Below, piece after piece: positions 47,520 to 57,271 of a stretch of DNA of 64,000 bases. The translations under genes were made by a program, and so were the position numbers. How positions within the stretch are numbered: the stretch's first letter is position 1; the number at the start of each line of letters is the position of its first letter. The stretch is from Pseudomonadota bacterium (GTDB taxonomy: Bacteria > Pseudomonadota > Alphaproteobacteria > Sphingomonadales > SMXR01). Where the stretch lies: assembly GCA_022574255.1 (NCBI GenBank), contig JACZSK010000004.1, positions 1 through 64,000 of the forward strand, in the 5' to 3' direction. The notes beneath the pieces are model-generated. The model ran no database searches, was not told where the DNA came from, and saw only the letters and a list, made by a program, of their open reading frames with translations.

Positions 47520-48221
47520 ATGGCCTTTGATAACAAAAACGTGAGCTTGGCGCGGCTGTCGGCCAACTACCGGCTGATTGCCGAGTTGCTTCTCTACCCG
47601 GAAGAACGGGATGAGCACCTGATTGCGGAGGGGTTGAAAGGGCTCAAGACGGCGCCAAAGCCGTTGCGCAAGCTCATAAAATCCTTTATTCGCCAGCCCG
47701 CGTCCCATTCAGCCGAGGAATATGTCGCCACCCTGGAGCTGTCACCACCATGTCCCCTCTACATGGGCTCCTATCTATTCGATGAGCCGAAGTCCTGCCG
47801 CGGAGCGGGCATGTCGGGCCGCAACAGCTACATGATGGAGCTGGCGAATATCTACCGGCATTTCGGGTTCGAGCTGAACGGCGGCGAGCTTTCCGACTTT
47901 CTGCCGGTGATGGTGGAATTTCTGGCGATCAGCCTTGAGCGGCAAGACATGGATCAGATCGGGCTCAGGCGTTCCTTCATTGAACGCTACCTGCTCGTTG
48001 GTCTGGACCCGCTTGGCGAAGCCCTGAGCAAATATGAAAGCCCCTACGGGCTCCTCGTTGAAGCGCTCGGCGAATTGCTGGCCGAAGACGCAGCACAGGC
48101 CGGAGACGCGCCAGCCTGGACGCCGCCGGTCGGCGAACCCGAATGCGCGGCCACCTGCCGGATCAGACTGGAAGCGGCGTTTCCCGCCGCTGGCGAACCC
48201 GCAGTCGAGGTGGAGCCATGA
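47520..48221 (+). CDS. narJ: Nitrate reductase assembly chaperone
   Basis: TorD/NarJ-like (LSANYRLIAELLLYPEE, YMMELANIYRHFGFEL), between narH and narI. Confidence 0.85.
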   Translation: MAFDNKNVSLARLSANYRLIAELLLYPEERDEHLIAEGLKGLKTAPKPLRKLIKSFIRQPASHSAEEYVATLELSPPCPLYMGSYLFDEPKSCRGAGMSGRNSYMMELANIYRHFGFELNGGELSDFLPVMVEFLAISLERQDMDQIGLRRSFIERYLLVGLDPLGEALSKYESPYGLLVEALGELLAEDAAQAGDAPAWTPPVGEPECAATCRIRLEAAFPAAGEPAVEVEP

Positions 48222-49702
48222 CCAAATTTCTCTGGGGTGTGTATCCCTACATCTGTTTCACCCTGTTCTTTGTCGTGCCGATAGTGCGAATGCTGGTCCA
48301 CCCGTACAGCTGGACGACGCGCGCCAGCGGCCTGTTCGGCAGCCGCCTTCTGGGTTACGCCTCGCAATTGTTCCATTGGGGCCTGCTGGTTGTTCTCATC
48401 GGCCATGTGGCGGGGTGGGTCGGCGGCCTGCTGGGGCTTCCGGGCTGGGTCAATTTCTTTTACTGGAGCGCCCTGACAGGCGGGTTCGCCGCGCTCGCCG
48501 GATCGGTTGCCGCGCTGCTGCGCCGGTTTGCGGTGCCTGAAGTTCGCGCCATGAGCCAGAGTGATGACTATCTGGTGCATCTGTTTCTGATCGCGATACT
48601 CGGCATCGCTCTCTATCAGGTCACGGTCGACGGGATATTTGGCCTCGCCTATACGGCGGCGCCCTGGTTCGCCAGCGTCTGGACATTGTCGCCGCAGCCT
48701 GAGCTCATGGCCTCGGCCAGCCTGCTGACCAAGCTGCATGTTTTTCTTGCGCTGACCTTTTTCGCCTATTTTCCCTTCACCAAGCTGGTCCATTTCTGGG
48801 CGCTGCCGATCAATTATTTCGTCCGGCCGTACCAGGTTATGCGGACCATGCGCTATACGCTTCAGCGCAAGCGGGAATACGCGCTGCGAAGCGATCAATC
48901 CTATCTCTTCTATGCCATAGCTCTTTCAGTGCTGATCGCCGTCGGCATCTCGCTGCTGCCCGGTAAACCCATGCTCGCCGGCCTGGAGGCCAGTAAGACA
49001 ACGCCGCAGTCTGGAATTGAGGCGCAGACGGGTTATCCGCTGTATGTCAGCCAGTGCGCCCGCTGCCATGGTATCGACGGAACTGGCGACGGCCCCGGTG
49101 CCGGTTCGCCCAGATTCGCGTCTCCGCCGCGCAATCTGGTGGCCGGGCAATATCGCTTTGTATCAACCGACAACGGTGTCGCCTCGGATGCGGATATTTA
49201 CCGCACCATTTTGAAGGGACTGCCTTCAGCAGGAATGCCGGGCTTTGCCGCGTTGTCGCCGCAGCAACTGGGGTCGCTGGTGTCTGTTCTGGATCATTTT
49301 TGGAGTGATCGATCACAGCCCGGGCAGGCCATCGCAGTGGCTGCAAGGCCGCCGCCGTCAGACGAAACGCAGAGCACGGGGCGGCAACTCTTTGCCGACG
49401 CCTGTGCCATGTGTCACGGCGAGACTGGCCACGGCGACGGGGATCTGGCCGCCGGGATTCTCGATTCGGCCGGAAACATGGTTCCGCCAGCCAACCTGGC
49501 AGAGGGCCGCCTGAAGACAGGCCGCGACCCCGAACAGATTTACCTGAGAATAGCCGCCGGCATCCCTGACGGCCAAAGCGGTTCTCTGATGCCCGCGTTC
49601 TCGTATTTCTCTGGCGATGAAATCTGGGCCGTGGTGGACTTTCTCGAGAGCGAAATGCTGCCGCCGGGAGGATCGGTGGCATCCACCCAGACCGCGCGAT
49701 AG
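48218..49702 (+). CDS. narI: NarI cytochrome b subunit fused to a C-terminal diheme cytochrome c domain
   Basis: NarI His pairs (LFHWGLLVVLIGHVAGW; KLHVFLALTFFAYFPFTKLVHFW), then TM SYLFYAIALSVLIAVGISLL and two CxxCH motifs (CARCH, CAMCH); ATGA overlap with narJ. Confidence 0.9.
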   Translation: MTKFLWGVYPYICFTLFFVVPIVRMLVHPYSWTTRASGLFGSRLLGYASQLFHWGLLVVLIGHVAGWVGGLLGLPGWVNFFYWSALTGGFAALAGSVAALLRRFAVPEVRAMSQSDDYLVHLFLIAILGIALYQVTVDGIFGLAYTAAPWFASVWTLSPQPELMASASLLTKLHVFLALTFFAYFPFTKLVHFWALPINYFVRPYQVMRTMRYTLQRKREYALRSDQSYLFYAIALSVLIAVGISLLPGKPMLAGLEASKTTPQSGIEAQTGYPLYVSQCARCHGIDGTGDGPGAGSPRFASPPRNLVAGQYRFVSTDNGVASDADIYRTILKGLPSAGMPGFAALSPQQLGSLVSVLDHFWSDRSQPGQAIAVAARPPPSDETQSTGRQLFADACAMCHGETGHGDGDLAAGILDSAGNMVPPANLAEGRLKTGRDPEQIYLRIAAGIPDGQSGSLMPAFSYFSGDEIWAVVDFLESEMLPPGGSVASTQTAR

Positions 49703-49784
49703 GGGCCCTGTCTTGGCGGAAATACCTGCGTTCGACCTGGTCGGGCGGCTGGAAACAGTTCCGCCGGTGAGGGGATAGGCACGA

Positions 49785-52490
49785 ATGGACAGCACAGCTA
49801 CCGAATATCCGAGAAAGCAGCAAATCTCGGTCCTAACCATGAACACGGCGGCCTTCACGGTCAATTTCATGGTCTGGACTATGTTTTCCATCATCGGGAT
49901 CAAGATCAAGGCCGAACTTGGCCTCAACGAAACAGAATTTGGCCTGCTGATTGCCACACCGATCCTCACCGGCTCTCTGGTGCGGCTGCCGCTGGGCCTG
50001 CTCACCGACCGCTTCGGCGGGCGCGTCGTCTATTTCATTCAGATGCTGCTTGTGGCCATGGCGACCTACGGGCTGGCCTTTGCCAACGAATATTGGCAAT
50101 ACCTCGCCATCGGCCTCTGTGTCGGTCTGGCCGGCGGTTCCTTCGCCATCGGCATAGCCTATACATCCGCATGGTTCCCGAAGGAACGGCAGGGCACCGC
50201 GTTGGGTATTTTTGGCGCCGGCAACGCCGGGGCGGCGATTACCAACATGGTGGCGCCTCTGATTATCGTGGCTTTGGGTTGGCGTGCGGTACCCGAAATT
50301 TACTCGTTGGTTATGCTGGTGATGGCCGTCGTTTTCTGGTTTTTCACCTATCCTGATCCTTTGCATGAAAGCCGAAAACAGCAGGGAACGATGCCGACGC
50401 TCGGGGAGCAGCTTGCGCCCCTTGCCGACGTCCGTGTGTGGCGATTTGGTCTCGCTTATTTCTTTGTTTTCGGTGGCTTCGTGGCGCTGGCCCTGTGGTT
50501 GCCCAGATACTACATGGCGGAGTATGGCCTGGAGCTGACGACGGCGGCTCTGATTGCCCTGTTCTTTACGCTGCCTTCGGGCCTCATCCGCGCCCTGGGC
50601 GGGTGGTTCTCAGACAAGTGGGGCGGCAGTACCGTCACTTGGTGGGTTTTCTGGGTCAGCATCATCTGCCTGTTTTTCCTCTCCTACCCGTCGACCACAT
50701 TCGTAGTGCATGGAATAGAGGGCGATGTCGCCTTCCATATTGCCGTAGGCGTCGGGTTATTCACCACGCTTGTCTTTATCGTCGGTATGGCAATGGGGAT
50801 CGGCAAGGCCAGCGTCTACCGCAGCCTGGCTGACCACTACCCAAAGAACATGGGCGCTGTCGGCGGCCTGGTCGGCGTTATCGGGGGCTTGGGCGGTTTC
50901 TTCCTTCCTATCATGTTCGGGATCGCCGCCGACCTGACGAATGTGCGCAGCAGCACCTTTATGCTGATGTATGTGGTTCTCGGTGGTGTAATGATCTGGA
51001 CCTGGATGGCAGCCAGGCGCGAGCGCCAGGAAATCCTGGAACGCGATCCAGCCCTTCGCGAACGCATGATCGGGGGAGAGTTGCTGGGCGTGCAAGTGGC
51101 GGGTGTTGGCCGTTGGCTGCGAGACTGGCGTCCGAACGACGAGGCCTTCTGGCGGCAAACCGGCCGCGCGGTTGCCTTGCGTAATCTGATATTTTCCATG
51201 CTGCCGCTGCTGCTGTCCTTTGCTGTGTGGATGGTCTGGAGCGTGGTGGTCGTCGAGCTCCCACGGATTGGCTTTCAGTTCACGACGAGTGAATTGTTCT
51301 GGCTGGCTGGCGCGCCAGGTCTGTCGGGTGCCGCGCTGCGCCTTCTTTACTCCTTTGTCGTGCCCATTTTCGGGGGCAGGAACTGGACGGTGTTCAGTAC
51401 CGCGACCCTGCTGATTCCCACGCTATGGATGGCGATAGCGGTACAGGATCCCGGTACCGATTATGCTGTATTCCTTGTCATTGCCCTGCTGTGCGGTATT
51501 GGCGGCGGAAATTTCTCCGCCAGCATGGGCAACATCAGCTTCTTCTTCCCGAAGAGGATGCAGGGCACCGCCTTGGGCTGGAACGCCGGCGTCGGCAATC
51601 TTGGCGTCGGCATTGTGCAGGCTGTGGTGCCCCTGGCGATCTACGGCGGGGCCCTCACTTTCATGGGCGGCGATTCGCAGACCCATTTGAATGGTGGCGT
51701 GGTCAGCGAAGTCTGGCTGCAGAACGCCGGGTTCATCTGGGTTCCGCTGATTCTGTTTGCGACCGTTGCGGCAGCCTGGGGCCAGAATAACATCAGGGGC
51801 GTCAAGGCGACCTTCGGCGAACAGATTGTTATTTTCCGGCGCAAGCACGCCTGGCTTTTGGCCTGGCTCTATACCGGCACTTTCGGTTCCTTCATTGGTT
51901 TTGCTGCGGCATTCCCGATCCTGCTGCTGGCGCTGTTCCCGGATTCGGGCGCTGTTCGCTGGGCGTTTATGGGGCCGTTGATAGGGGCGCTGGTCCGCCC
52001 GTTCGGGGGGTGGCTGTCCGATCGCCTCGGCGGGGCCAAGGTGACGCTTTGGAATTTCGCATTCATGCTGGCAGCGGTTTTTGCAGTTCTGGTGCTTCTG
52101 CCATCGAAACCGGGTGATTCCGGGGTTGGCGGATTCTTCGCGGCCTTCATGTTTGTTTTTATGGCCACGGGCATCGGCAATGGATCCGTATTCCGTGTTG
52201 TGCCAACCGTATTCCTGACGCTTCACAAGCGTCGGGCTCAAGGAAAAGATCGGGCCGCACGGGATGCCGCAGTCTCCGAAGGCGAAATAGAGGCGTCCGT
52301 GGCGCTGGGCTTTACAGCATCGGTGGCCGCGCTGGGACTGTTCTTCATACCGGCGCTTGTCGCGATTTCCATTGCAGCCACGGGCACGCCTAGAGCCGCC
52401 CTGATCGTATTCAGCATATTCATTTTGACCTGCATCCTCGCCACCTGGTGGTGGTATCGGCGTGATGGAGCAGAGGTCAGATGTGATTAG
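49785..52490 (+). CDS. narK: Double-length NarK-type nitrate/nitrite transporter (two MFS domains)
   Basis: 901 aa with two MFS NNP units; GIFGAGNAGAAITNMVAPL in half 1 and GWNAGVGNLGVGIVQAVVPL in half 2. Confidence 0.88.
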   Translation: MDSTATEYPRKQQISVLTMNTAAFTVNFMVWTMFSIIGIKIKAELGLNETEFGLLIATPILTGSLVRLPLGLLTDRFGGRVVYFIQMLLVAMATYGLAFANEYWQYLAIGLCVGLAGGSFAIGIAYTSAWFPKERQGTALGIFGAGNAGAAITNMVAPLIIVALGWRAVPEIYSLVMLVMAVVFWFFTYPDPLHESRKQQGTMPTLGEQLAPLADVRVWRFGLAYFFVFGGFVALALWLPRYYMAEYGLELTTAALIALFFTLPSGLIRALGGWFSDKWGGSTVTWWVFWVSIICLFFLSYPSTTFVVHGIEGDVAFHIAVGVGLFTTLVFIVGMAMGIGKASVYRSLADHYPKNMGAVGGLVGVIGGLGGFFLPIMFGIAADLTNVRSSTFMLMYVVLGGVMIWTWMAARRERQEILERDPALRERMIGGELLGVQVAGVGRWLRDWRPNDEAFWRQTGRAVALRNLIFSMLPLLLSFAVWMVWSVVVVELPRIGFQFTTSELFWLAGAPGLSGAALRLLYSFVVPIFGGRNWTVFSTATLLIPTLWMAIAVQDPGTDYAVFLVIALLCGIGGGNFSASMGNISFFFPKRMQGTALGWNAGVGNLGVGIVQAVVPLAIYGGALTFMGGDSQTHLNGGVVSEVWLQNAGFIWVPLILFATVAAAWGQNNIRGVKATFGEQIVIFRRKHAWLLAWLYTGTFGSFIGFAAAFPILLLALFPDSGAVRWAFMGPLIGALVRPFGGWLSDRLGGAKVTLWNFAFMLAAVFAVLVLLPSKPGDSGVGGFFAAFMFVFMATGIGNGSVFRVVPTVFLTLHKRRAQGKDRAARDAAVSEGEIEASVALGFTASVAALGLFFIPALVAISIAATGTPRAALIVFSIFILTCILATWWWYRRDGAEVRCD

Positions 52491-52530
52491 CGACCGCACC
52501 AGCGGCAAACCAGAGACTTGAGGAGCGAAC

Positions 52531-54141
52531 ATGGCAGAAAACCTGACGAAGTGGGACCCCGAGAACGAGGAATTCTGGGAAACGACGGGCAAGCATATCG
52601 CCCAGCGGAACCTGTGGATTTCCATTCCCTGCCTCCTCTGCGGTTTCGCAGTGTGGATTTACTGGGGAATCATAACGGTGCAGATGCTCAATCTGGGCTA
52701 TCCGTTTTCCCAGTCCGAGCTGTTCACCCTGACCGCGATTGCCGGACTTTCGGGCGCCACGCTGCGTATCCCCAGCACCTTTTTCATCCGCCTTGCGGGT
52801 GGCCGGAATACAATTTTCCTGACCACCGCGCTGCTGATTGTGCCGGCTGCGGGCACCGGCTTCGCCCTGCTCAATCCCGATACGCCACTTTGGACTTACC
52901 AACTGCTGGCGCTGTTGTCGGGATTTGGCGGCGGTAATTTTGCCTCATCCATGTCGAACATCAGTTTTTTCTATCCCAAACGCATGCAGGGACTGTCGCT
53001 GGGGCTTAACGCAGGGCTTGGAAATTTCGGTGTGACCTCCATGCAGGTTCTCATTCCGCTGATCATGACGGCGGGCATTTTCGGCGGCGGCTCAATGATC
53101 CTGGAGACAACCAGCGGCACCCTCATCGGCAAGATTCCGGCTGGCTCGGAGGCCTGGATTCACAACGCCGGCTTTATCTGGGTGGTTTTTCTGGTGCCCA
53201 TATCGATCGCCGCCTGGGTCGGCATGAACAATATTCTGGACGAACATGTCTCGCCTGGCGTACGCGGGGCTCTGCCCGCCTTCGCCAAAATTCTGGGCAT
53301 GCTGGCAATTGGCCTGATGACCGCGTCCGCCGGAATGTGGTTGATGCTGCCCGCTGCCTCCGGTGGCTCCGGCCTGGAGATCAGCAAGTGGATTATATTG
53401 CCAGTCGTCATCACCGTGACCGTGCTGCTTCTCAAGCTGATACCCGGCGAGGTGAAGTCGAATCTGAAGCGCCAATACAAGATCTTCGACAGCAAGCACA
53501 CCTGGGCGATGACGGTCATCTACACCATGACATTTGGCTCATTCATCGGTTATTCCGCGGCCTTTCCCCTGGCAATCAAGGTGATTTTCGGCTTCAGCCA
53601 TGTGGTGGGTGCGGACGGGGTAATGACCCACGGTACGGTCAACCCGAACGGTCCCAGCGCGCTTATGTTCGCCTGGATGGGACCCTTTATCGGCGCCCTT
53701 ATCCGGCCCGTGGGCGGATGGATAGCCGATCGTATGGGTGGCGCCAAGGTCACTCAGATGATCTCGGTCGTGATGGTGGCGAGCGCCCTTGGCGTCGCTT
53801 ATTTCATGAAGCAGGCCTACGCATCGGCGACACCCGAAGATTATTTTGTGCCCTTCTTCATTCTTTTTCTGGTGCTTTTCACGGCGACCGGAATTGGCAA
53901 TGGTTCGACGTTCCGGACCATCGCCATGGTCTTCGACAAGGAACAGGCAGGCCCGGTGCTCGGCTGGACTTCGGCCGTTGCCGCTTATGGGGCTTTCATT
54001 ATTCCCAAGGTTTTTGGCGAACAGATTCAGGCCACGACACCGGAATACGCGCTCTACGGCTTCGCCGTCTTCTACGGTCTCTGCATCATTATAAACTGGT
54101 GGTTCTATTTGCGGCCGAACGCCTATGTGAAGAACCCGTGA
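52531..54141 (+). CDS. NarK-type nitrate/nitrite transporter, paralog of the second half of the previous gene
   Basis: FGGGNFASSMSNISFFYPKRMQGLSLGLNAGLGNFGVTSMQ; similar to IGGGNFSASMGNISFFFPKRMQGTALGWNAGVGNLGVG. Confidence 0.88.
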   Translation: MAENLTKWDPENEEFWETTGKHIAQRNLWISIPCLLCGFAVWIYWGIITVQMLNLGYPFSQSELFTLTAIAGLSGATLRIPSTFFIRLAGGRNTIFLTTALLIVPAAGTGFALLNPDTPLWTYQLLALLSGFGGGNFASSMSNISFFYPKRMQGLSLGLNAGLGNFGVTSMQVLIPLIMTAGIFGGGSMILETTSGTLIGKIPAGSEAWIHNAGFIWVVFLVPISIAAWVGMNNILDEHVSPGVRGALPAFAKILGMLAIGLMTASAGMWLMLPAASGGSGLEISKWIILPVVITVTVLLLKLIPGEVKSNLKRQYKIFDSKHTWAMTVIYTMTFGSFIGYSAAFPLAIKVIFGFSHVVGADGVMTHGTVNPNGPSALMFAWMGPFIGALIRPVGGWIADRMGGAKVTQMISVVMVASALGVAYFMKQAYASATPEDYFVPFFILFLVLFTATGIGNGSTFRTIAMVFDKEQAGPVLGWTSAVAAYGAFIIPKVFGEQIQATTPEYALYGFAVFYGLCIIINWWFYLRPNAYVKNP

Positions 54142-54417
54142 CGCGTTCTGTGGGCAAACACTGGAAAATGTTCACGGCTCACGACGCTGTGTGGGGCAAT
54201 CACGATGACGTGCTGCGACAAACCGCCACAGTGACCTCTGGTGCTGTATTTTCCATCCTTATGGATGCGCTTGTCGCCTCAACCGTGGCGGCTTGCTTAG
54301 GTGACGGTATTAGATCGGCTTTTACAGGCCGGTGCGGGTGTGAATCTACATTTTCGAGGGGTCTCTTGGGAAAGTCCAATGGGCTCATCGTGATGCAAAT
54401 CGGCGAAGAGATTATCG

Positions 54418-55179
54418 ATGATCAACCTCGACAAATGCACCACGGCGCAGCTTGAGACCATGCTGGAGGCGTCCCGCGACGTGTTTGAATGCCAAGCTGC
54501 CCTGGCAAGGACGGGCGACAATATAGTTGGTGAACTGCTTCCCAAAGAAGAGACATTTTACGAGTTCGCTCACTGTCCCCCCGGTGACGTCTTCGACAAT
54601 GAAACCCACAGCCAGTTTTACTACCACGCCCACCGGCAGGGCGAGCACGGCCATTTTCACATCTTCATGAGGGAACAAGGCATGCCCGAGCACTGCCACC
54701 CGGCCAAGCAATCCGAGGCGGGCTACATGAAGGAGAGAGATGACAGGCTCAGCCATCTGGTCGCTATTTCCATGGACAAGCGCGGCGAACCGATAGGTCT
54801 GTTCACGACCAACCGCTGGGTAACAGCTGAAAATTGGTATGCGGCGAAAGATGTCTGCGCCATGGCCGATCGTTTCAGTATTGAGCACGCCAAGCCGTCC
54901 TGGCCGGTGAATCGATGGATCACTGCCATGATTCGGCTGTTCCGCCCGCAGATCGAAGAGATTTTGCAAGAGCGCGATGCTGTCGTCGCGAAGTGGCAAG
55001 CGACTCACCCGGACGAAGACGTCTTCGAAGACAGGAACCTGGACCTGCCCTCGGCGGTCGAGATTTCGACCATCGACCAGATCCTCGCATTGGAAACAGC
55101 CCTGACGGTACGACGCAGCAAGACGACCGCCAAAAAACAAGGGTCCGATCCTGTGGCGCAAATAGGGGAAACTCCATGA
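54418..55179 (+). CDS. Uncharacterised His-rich protein, tandem paralog 1
   Basis: CPPGDVFDNETHSQFYYHAHRQGEHGHFHIFMREQGMPEHC; paralog directly downstream. Confidence 0.78.
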   Translation: MINLDKCTTAQLETMLEASRDVFECQAALARTGDNIVGELLPKEETFYEFAHCPPGDVFDNETHSQFYYHAHRQGEHGHFHIFMREQGMPEHCHPAKQSEAGYMKERDDRLSHLVAISMDKRGEPIGLFTTNRWVTAENWYAAKDVCAMADRFSIEHAKPSWPVNRWITAMIRLFRPQIEEILQERDAVVAKWQATHPDEDVFEDRNLDLPSAVEISTIDQILALETALTVRRSKTTAKKQGSDPVAQIGETP

Positions 55180-56018
55180 CAAGTTTCGACAAACACACCA
55201 CAGAGCAACTCGAGACCATGCTCGAAGCCGGTTTCGAAGTGCTCGAATCCCATTATGTGCTGGCCAAGACCGGGGACACAATCGTTGGCGAGTTACTTCC
55301 TGAAGACGAAGAATTCCACGAATGGAACCATTGCCCACCGGGCGATATCATCGACAAGGATACTCACAGCCAATTCTACTATCATGCCCATCGGGACGGC
55401 GAACATGGCCACTTTCACCTCTTCATGAGGAAGGACGGCATGCCCGAGGATTGCCGGCCCGTCGACCGGCCCGAGGCTGAGTATCTGAAAGACGAGGGCG
55501 TCATAATGTGCCACCTGGTCGCCATTTCCATGGACGAACACGGCATCCCGATCCGGCTGTTCACGACCAACCGCTGGCTGACAGATGAATATTGGTACAG
55601 GGCGAAGGATATCTCCGCCATGCTTGATGATTTCAGCATTGAGCAGGCCAAGCCGTCCTGGCCGGTCAATCGCTGGGTGACCGCCATGGTCAGGCTGTTT
55701 CGTCCGCAGATCGAGCAAATTTTGCTGGAGCGTGACGCGCTGGTGGCAAAACTGCTCAAGGAGCAGTGGCAGGAAGAACTGTTTGAAGACCGCGATCGGG
55801 GAATCCTGACGGAAATAGAAATATCGGTGGATGATCATATGACGGCGCTGAAGAAAGCCCTGGCGGCGCGCCGCCGGAAAGAGTCTCGGAAAACACAAAG
55901 CGACCGGGCCGGAAACTCCAGTCGGCCTGTGCGGGCCCAGACCGGTGGCTCCCGGAAGCGGAAACCGCGCGCCCGGCGAATTAAAGCCAGCAGTCGTGCG
56001 GCGCCGGCGCAGACCTGA
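55176..56018 (+). CDS. Uncharacterised His-rich protein, tandem paralog 2 with basic C-terminal tail
   Basis: CPPGDIIDKDTHSQFYYHAHRDGEHGHFHLFMRKDGMPEDC; ATGA overlap with paralog 1. Confidence 0.78.
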   Translation: MTSFDKHTTEQLETMLEAGFEVLESHYVLAKTGDTIVGELLPEDEEFHEWNHCPPGDIIDKDTHSQFYYHAHRDGEHGHFHLFMRKDGMPEDCRPVDRPEAEYLKDEGVIMCHLVAISMDEHGIPIRLFTTNRWLTDEYWYRAKDISAMLDDFSIEQAKPSWPVNRWVTAMVRLFRPQIEQILLERDALVAKLLKEQWQEELFEDRDRGILTEIEISVDDHMTALKKALAARRRKESRKTQSDRAGNSSRPVRAQTGGSRKRKPRARRIKASSRAAPAQT

Positions 56019-56064
56019 GATCCGCGCAAAAAATGCAGGATTCACCCAAAGGAAGGATAATGAA

Positions 56065-57114
56065 ATGCCCGCCTCCGCCCCCGACAAGCAGTTTCCCCTG
56101 GCCGAAGCCAGAGAGATAGTGCGCGATCTGTTTACCCCCAATCCCGTGATCTACTGGCTGGATTTTGTCTTTCATGTGACACTGGGATGGGCCGCCGTGG
56201 TCGTGGCGCTGATCTCCCCCGCCTTTTCCGCCTTGGGTCTGGCCGCCTATATAATTGCGGCGCTCGCCCTTTACCGGGCGGTGATTTTCACCCACGAACT
56301 GGCGCATCTGAAAAAAGGCACCTTCAAATTCTTCCGGCTGGTGTGGAACGTCACCTGCGGCTTCCCGTTGATGGTGCCTTCGTTTACCTACCACGGGGTC
56401 CATAACGACCATCACACGCGGGACATCTACGGGACCGACAGGGACGGCGAATATATCCCCTTTGCGGTGCAGAGACCGTATAGGATCGCTGCCTATATGC
56501 TTCTCATATTTGTCCTGCCGATCATTTTTGCCGCCCGCTTTCTCGTGCTGGCGCCGCTCTCCTGGCTGAACGCGTCCATGGGCCGCTTCGTTTGGGAACG
56601 CGCCTCATCACTCACCATTGATCTTTTTTACAAACGTCCCGCCTTTTCGAAACGGGATGATTCGACCTGGCGCCTGCAGGAAATCGCTACCTGTGCCTAT
56701 GGCTGGACCGCCGTGGCGCTGGTCGCTGCCGGCACCCTGCCGGTCAAGTTTTTTGTGCTCTGGTACCTGATCACAATGCTGGTTTTCCTGCTGAATTCGT
56801 TGCGCACCCTGGCCGCCCATGCCTACCGGAATCCCGGCGATCAAATAATGTCGGTGTCCGAGCAGTATCTGGATTCGGTCGATGTACCGGGCAACAACTT
56901 CCTCACCCCGCTGTGGGCGCCCGTGGGACTCAGGTACCATGCCACCCACCACCTGTTTCCCAGCATGCCGTATCACGCCACGGCAAAGGCCCAGCGGCGG
57001 CTGACGGAGAGGCTCTCCGACAACACACTTTATCTCAAAGCGACGCGGAAGAGCTTGTGGGACGCGCTGGCTACATTGTGGCGTGAGGCCCGCTGGTCAA
57101 CAGCATCGGCATAA
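56065..57114 (+). CDS. Membrane fatty acid desaturase-family protein
   Basis: Histidine boxes FTHELAHLK, HGVHNDHHTR, HATHHLFPSMPYH. Confidence 0.85.
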   Translation: MPASAPDKQFPLAEAREIVRDLFTPNPVIYWLDFVFHVTLGWAAVVVALISPAFSALGLAAYIIAALALYRAVIFTHELAHLKKGTFKFFRLVWNVTCGFPLMVPSFTYHGVHNDHHTRDIYGTDRDGEYIPFAVQRPYRIAAYMLLIFVLPIIFAARFLVLAPLSWLNASMGRFVWERASSLTIDLFYKRPAFSKRDDSTWRLQEIATCAYGWTAVALVAAGTLPVKFFVLWYLITMLVFLLNSLRTLAAHAYRNPGDQIMSVSEQYLDSVDVPGNNFLTPLWAPVGLRYHATHHLFPSMPYHATAKAQRRLTERLSDNTLYLKATRKSLWDALATLWREARWSTASA

Positions 57115-57271
57115 AGATTTCCTGGCATGGTCGAGTGGAATAATCCCGGTCAAACCTTGCTTGTCGTCGCGCGCCCGCTTTCCGCCACATCACCCATCCG
57201 ATCTTTGATACGTGAGATATTCCGCTTAGCCTGCTTGATGGTCGGGCGCCAAAGGGAATCAGCAGGGAAGG

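Noticed and set aside
51423-52625. 400-aa minus-strand ORF antisense to narK
   Set aside because: Shadow ORF; sense strand has clear MFS motifs throughout
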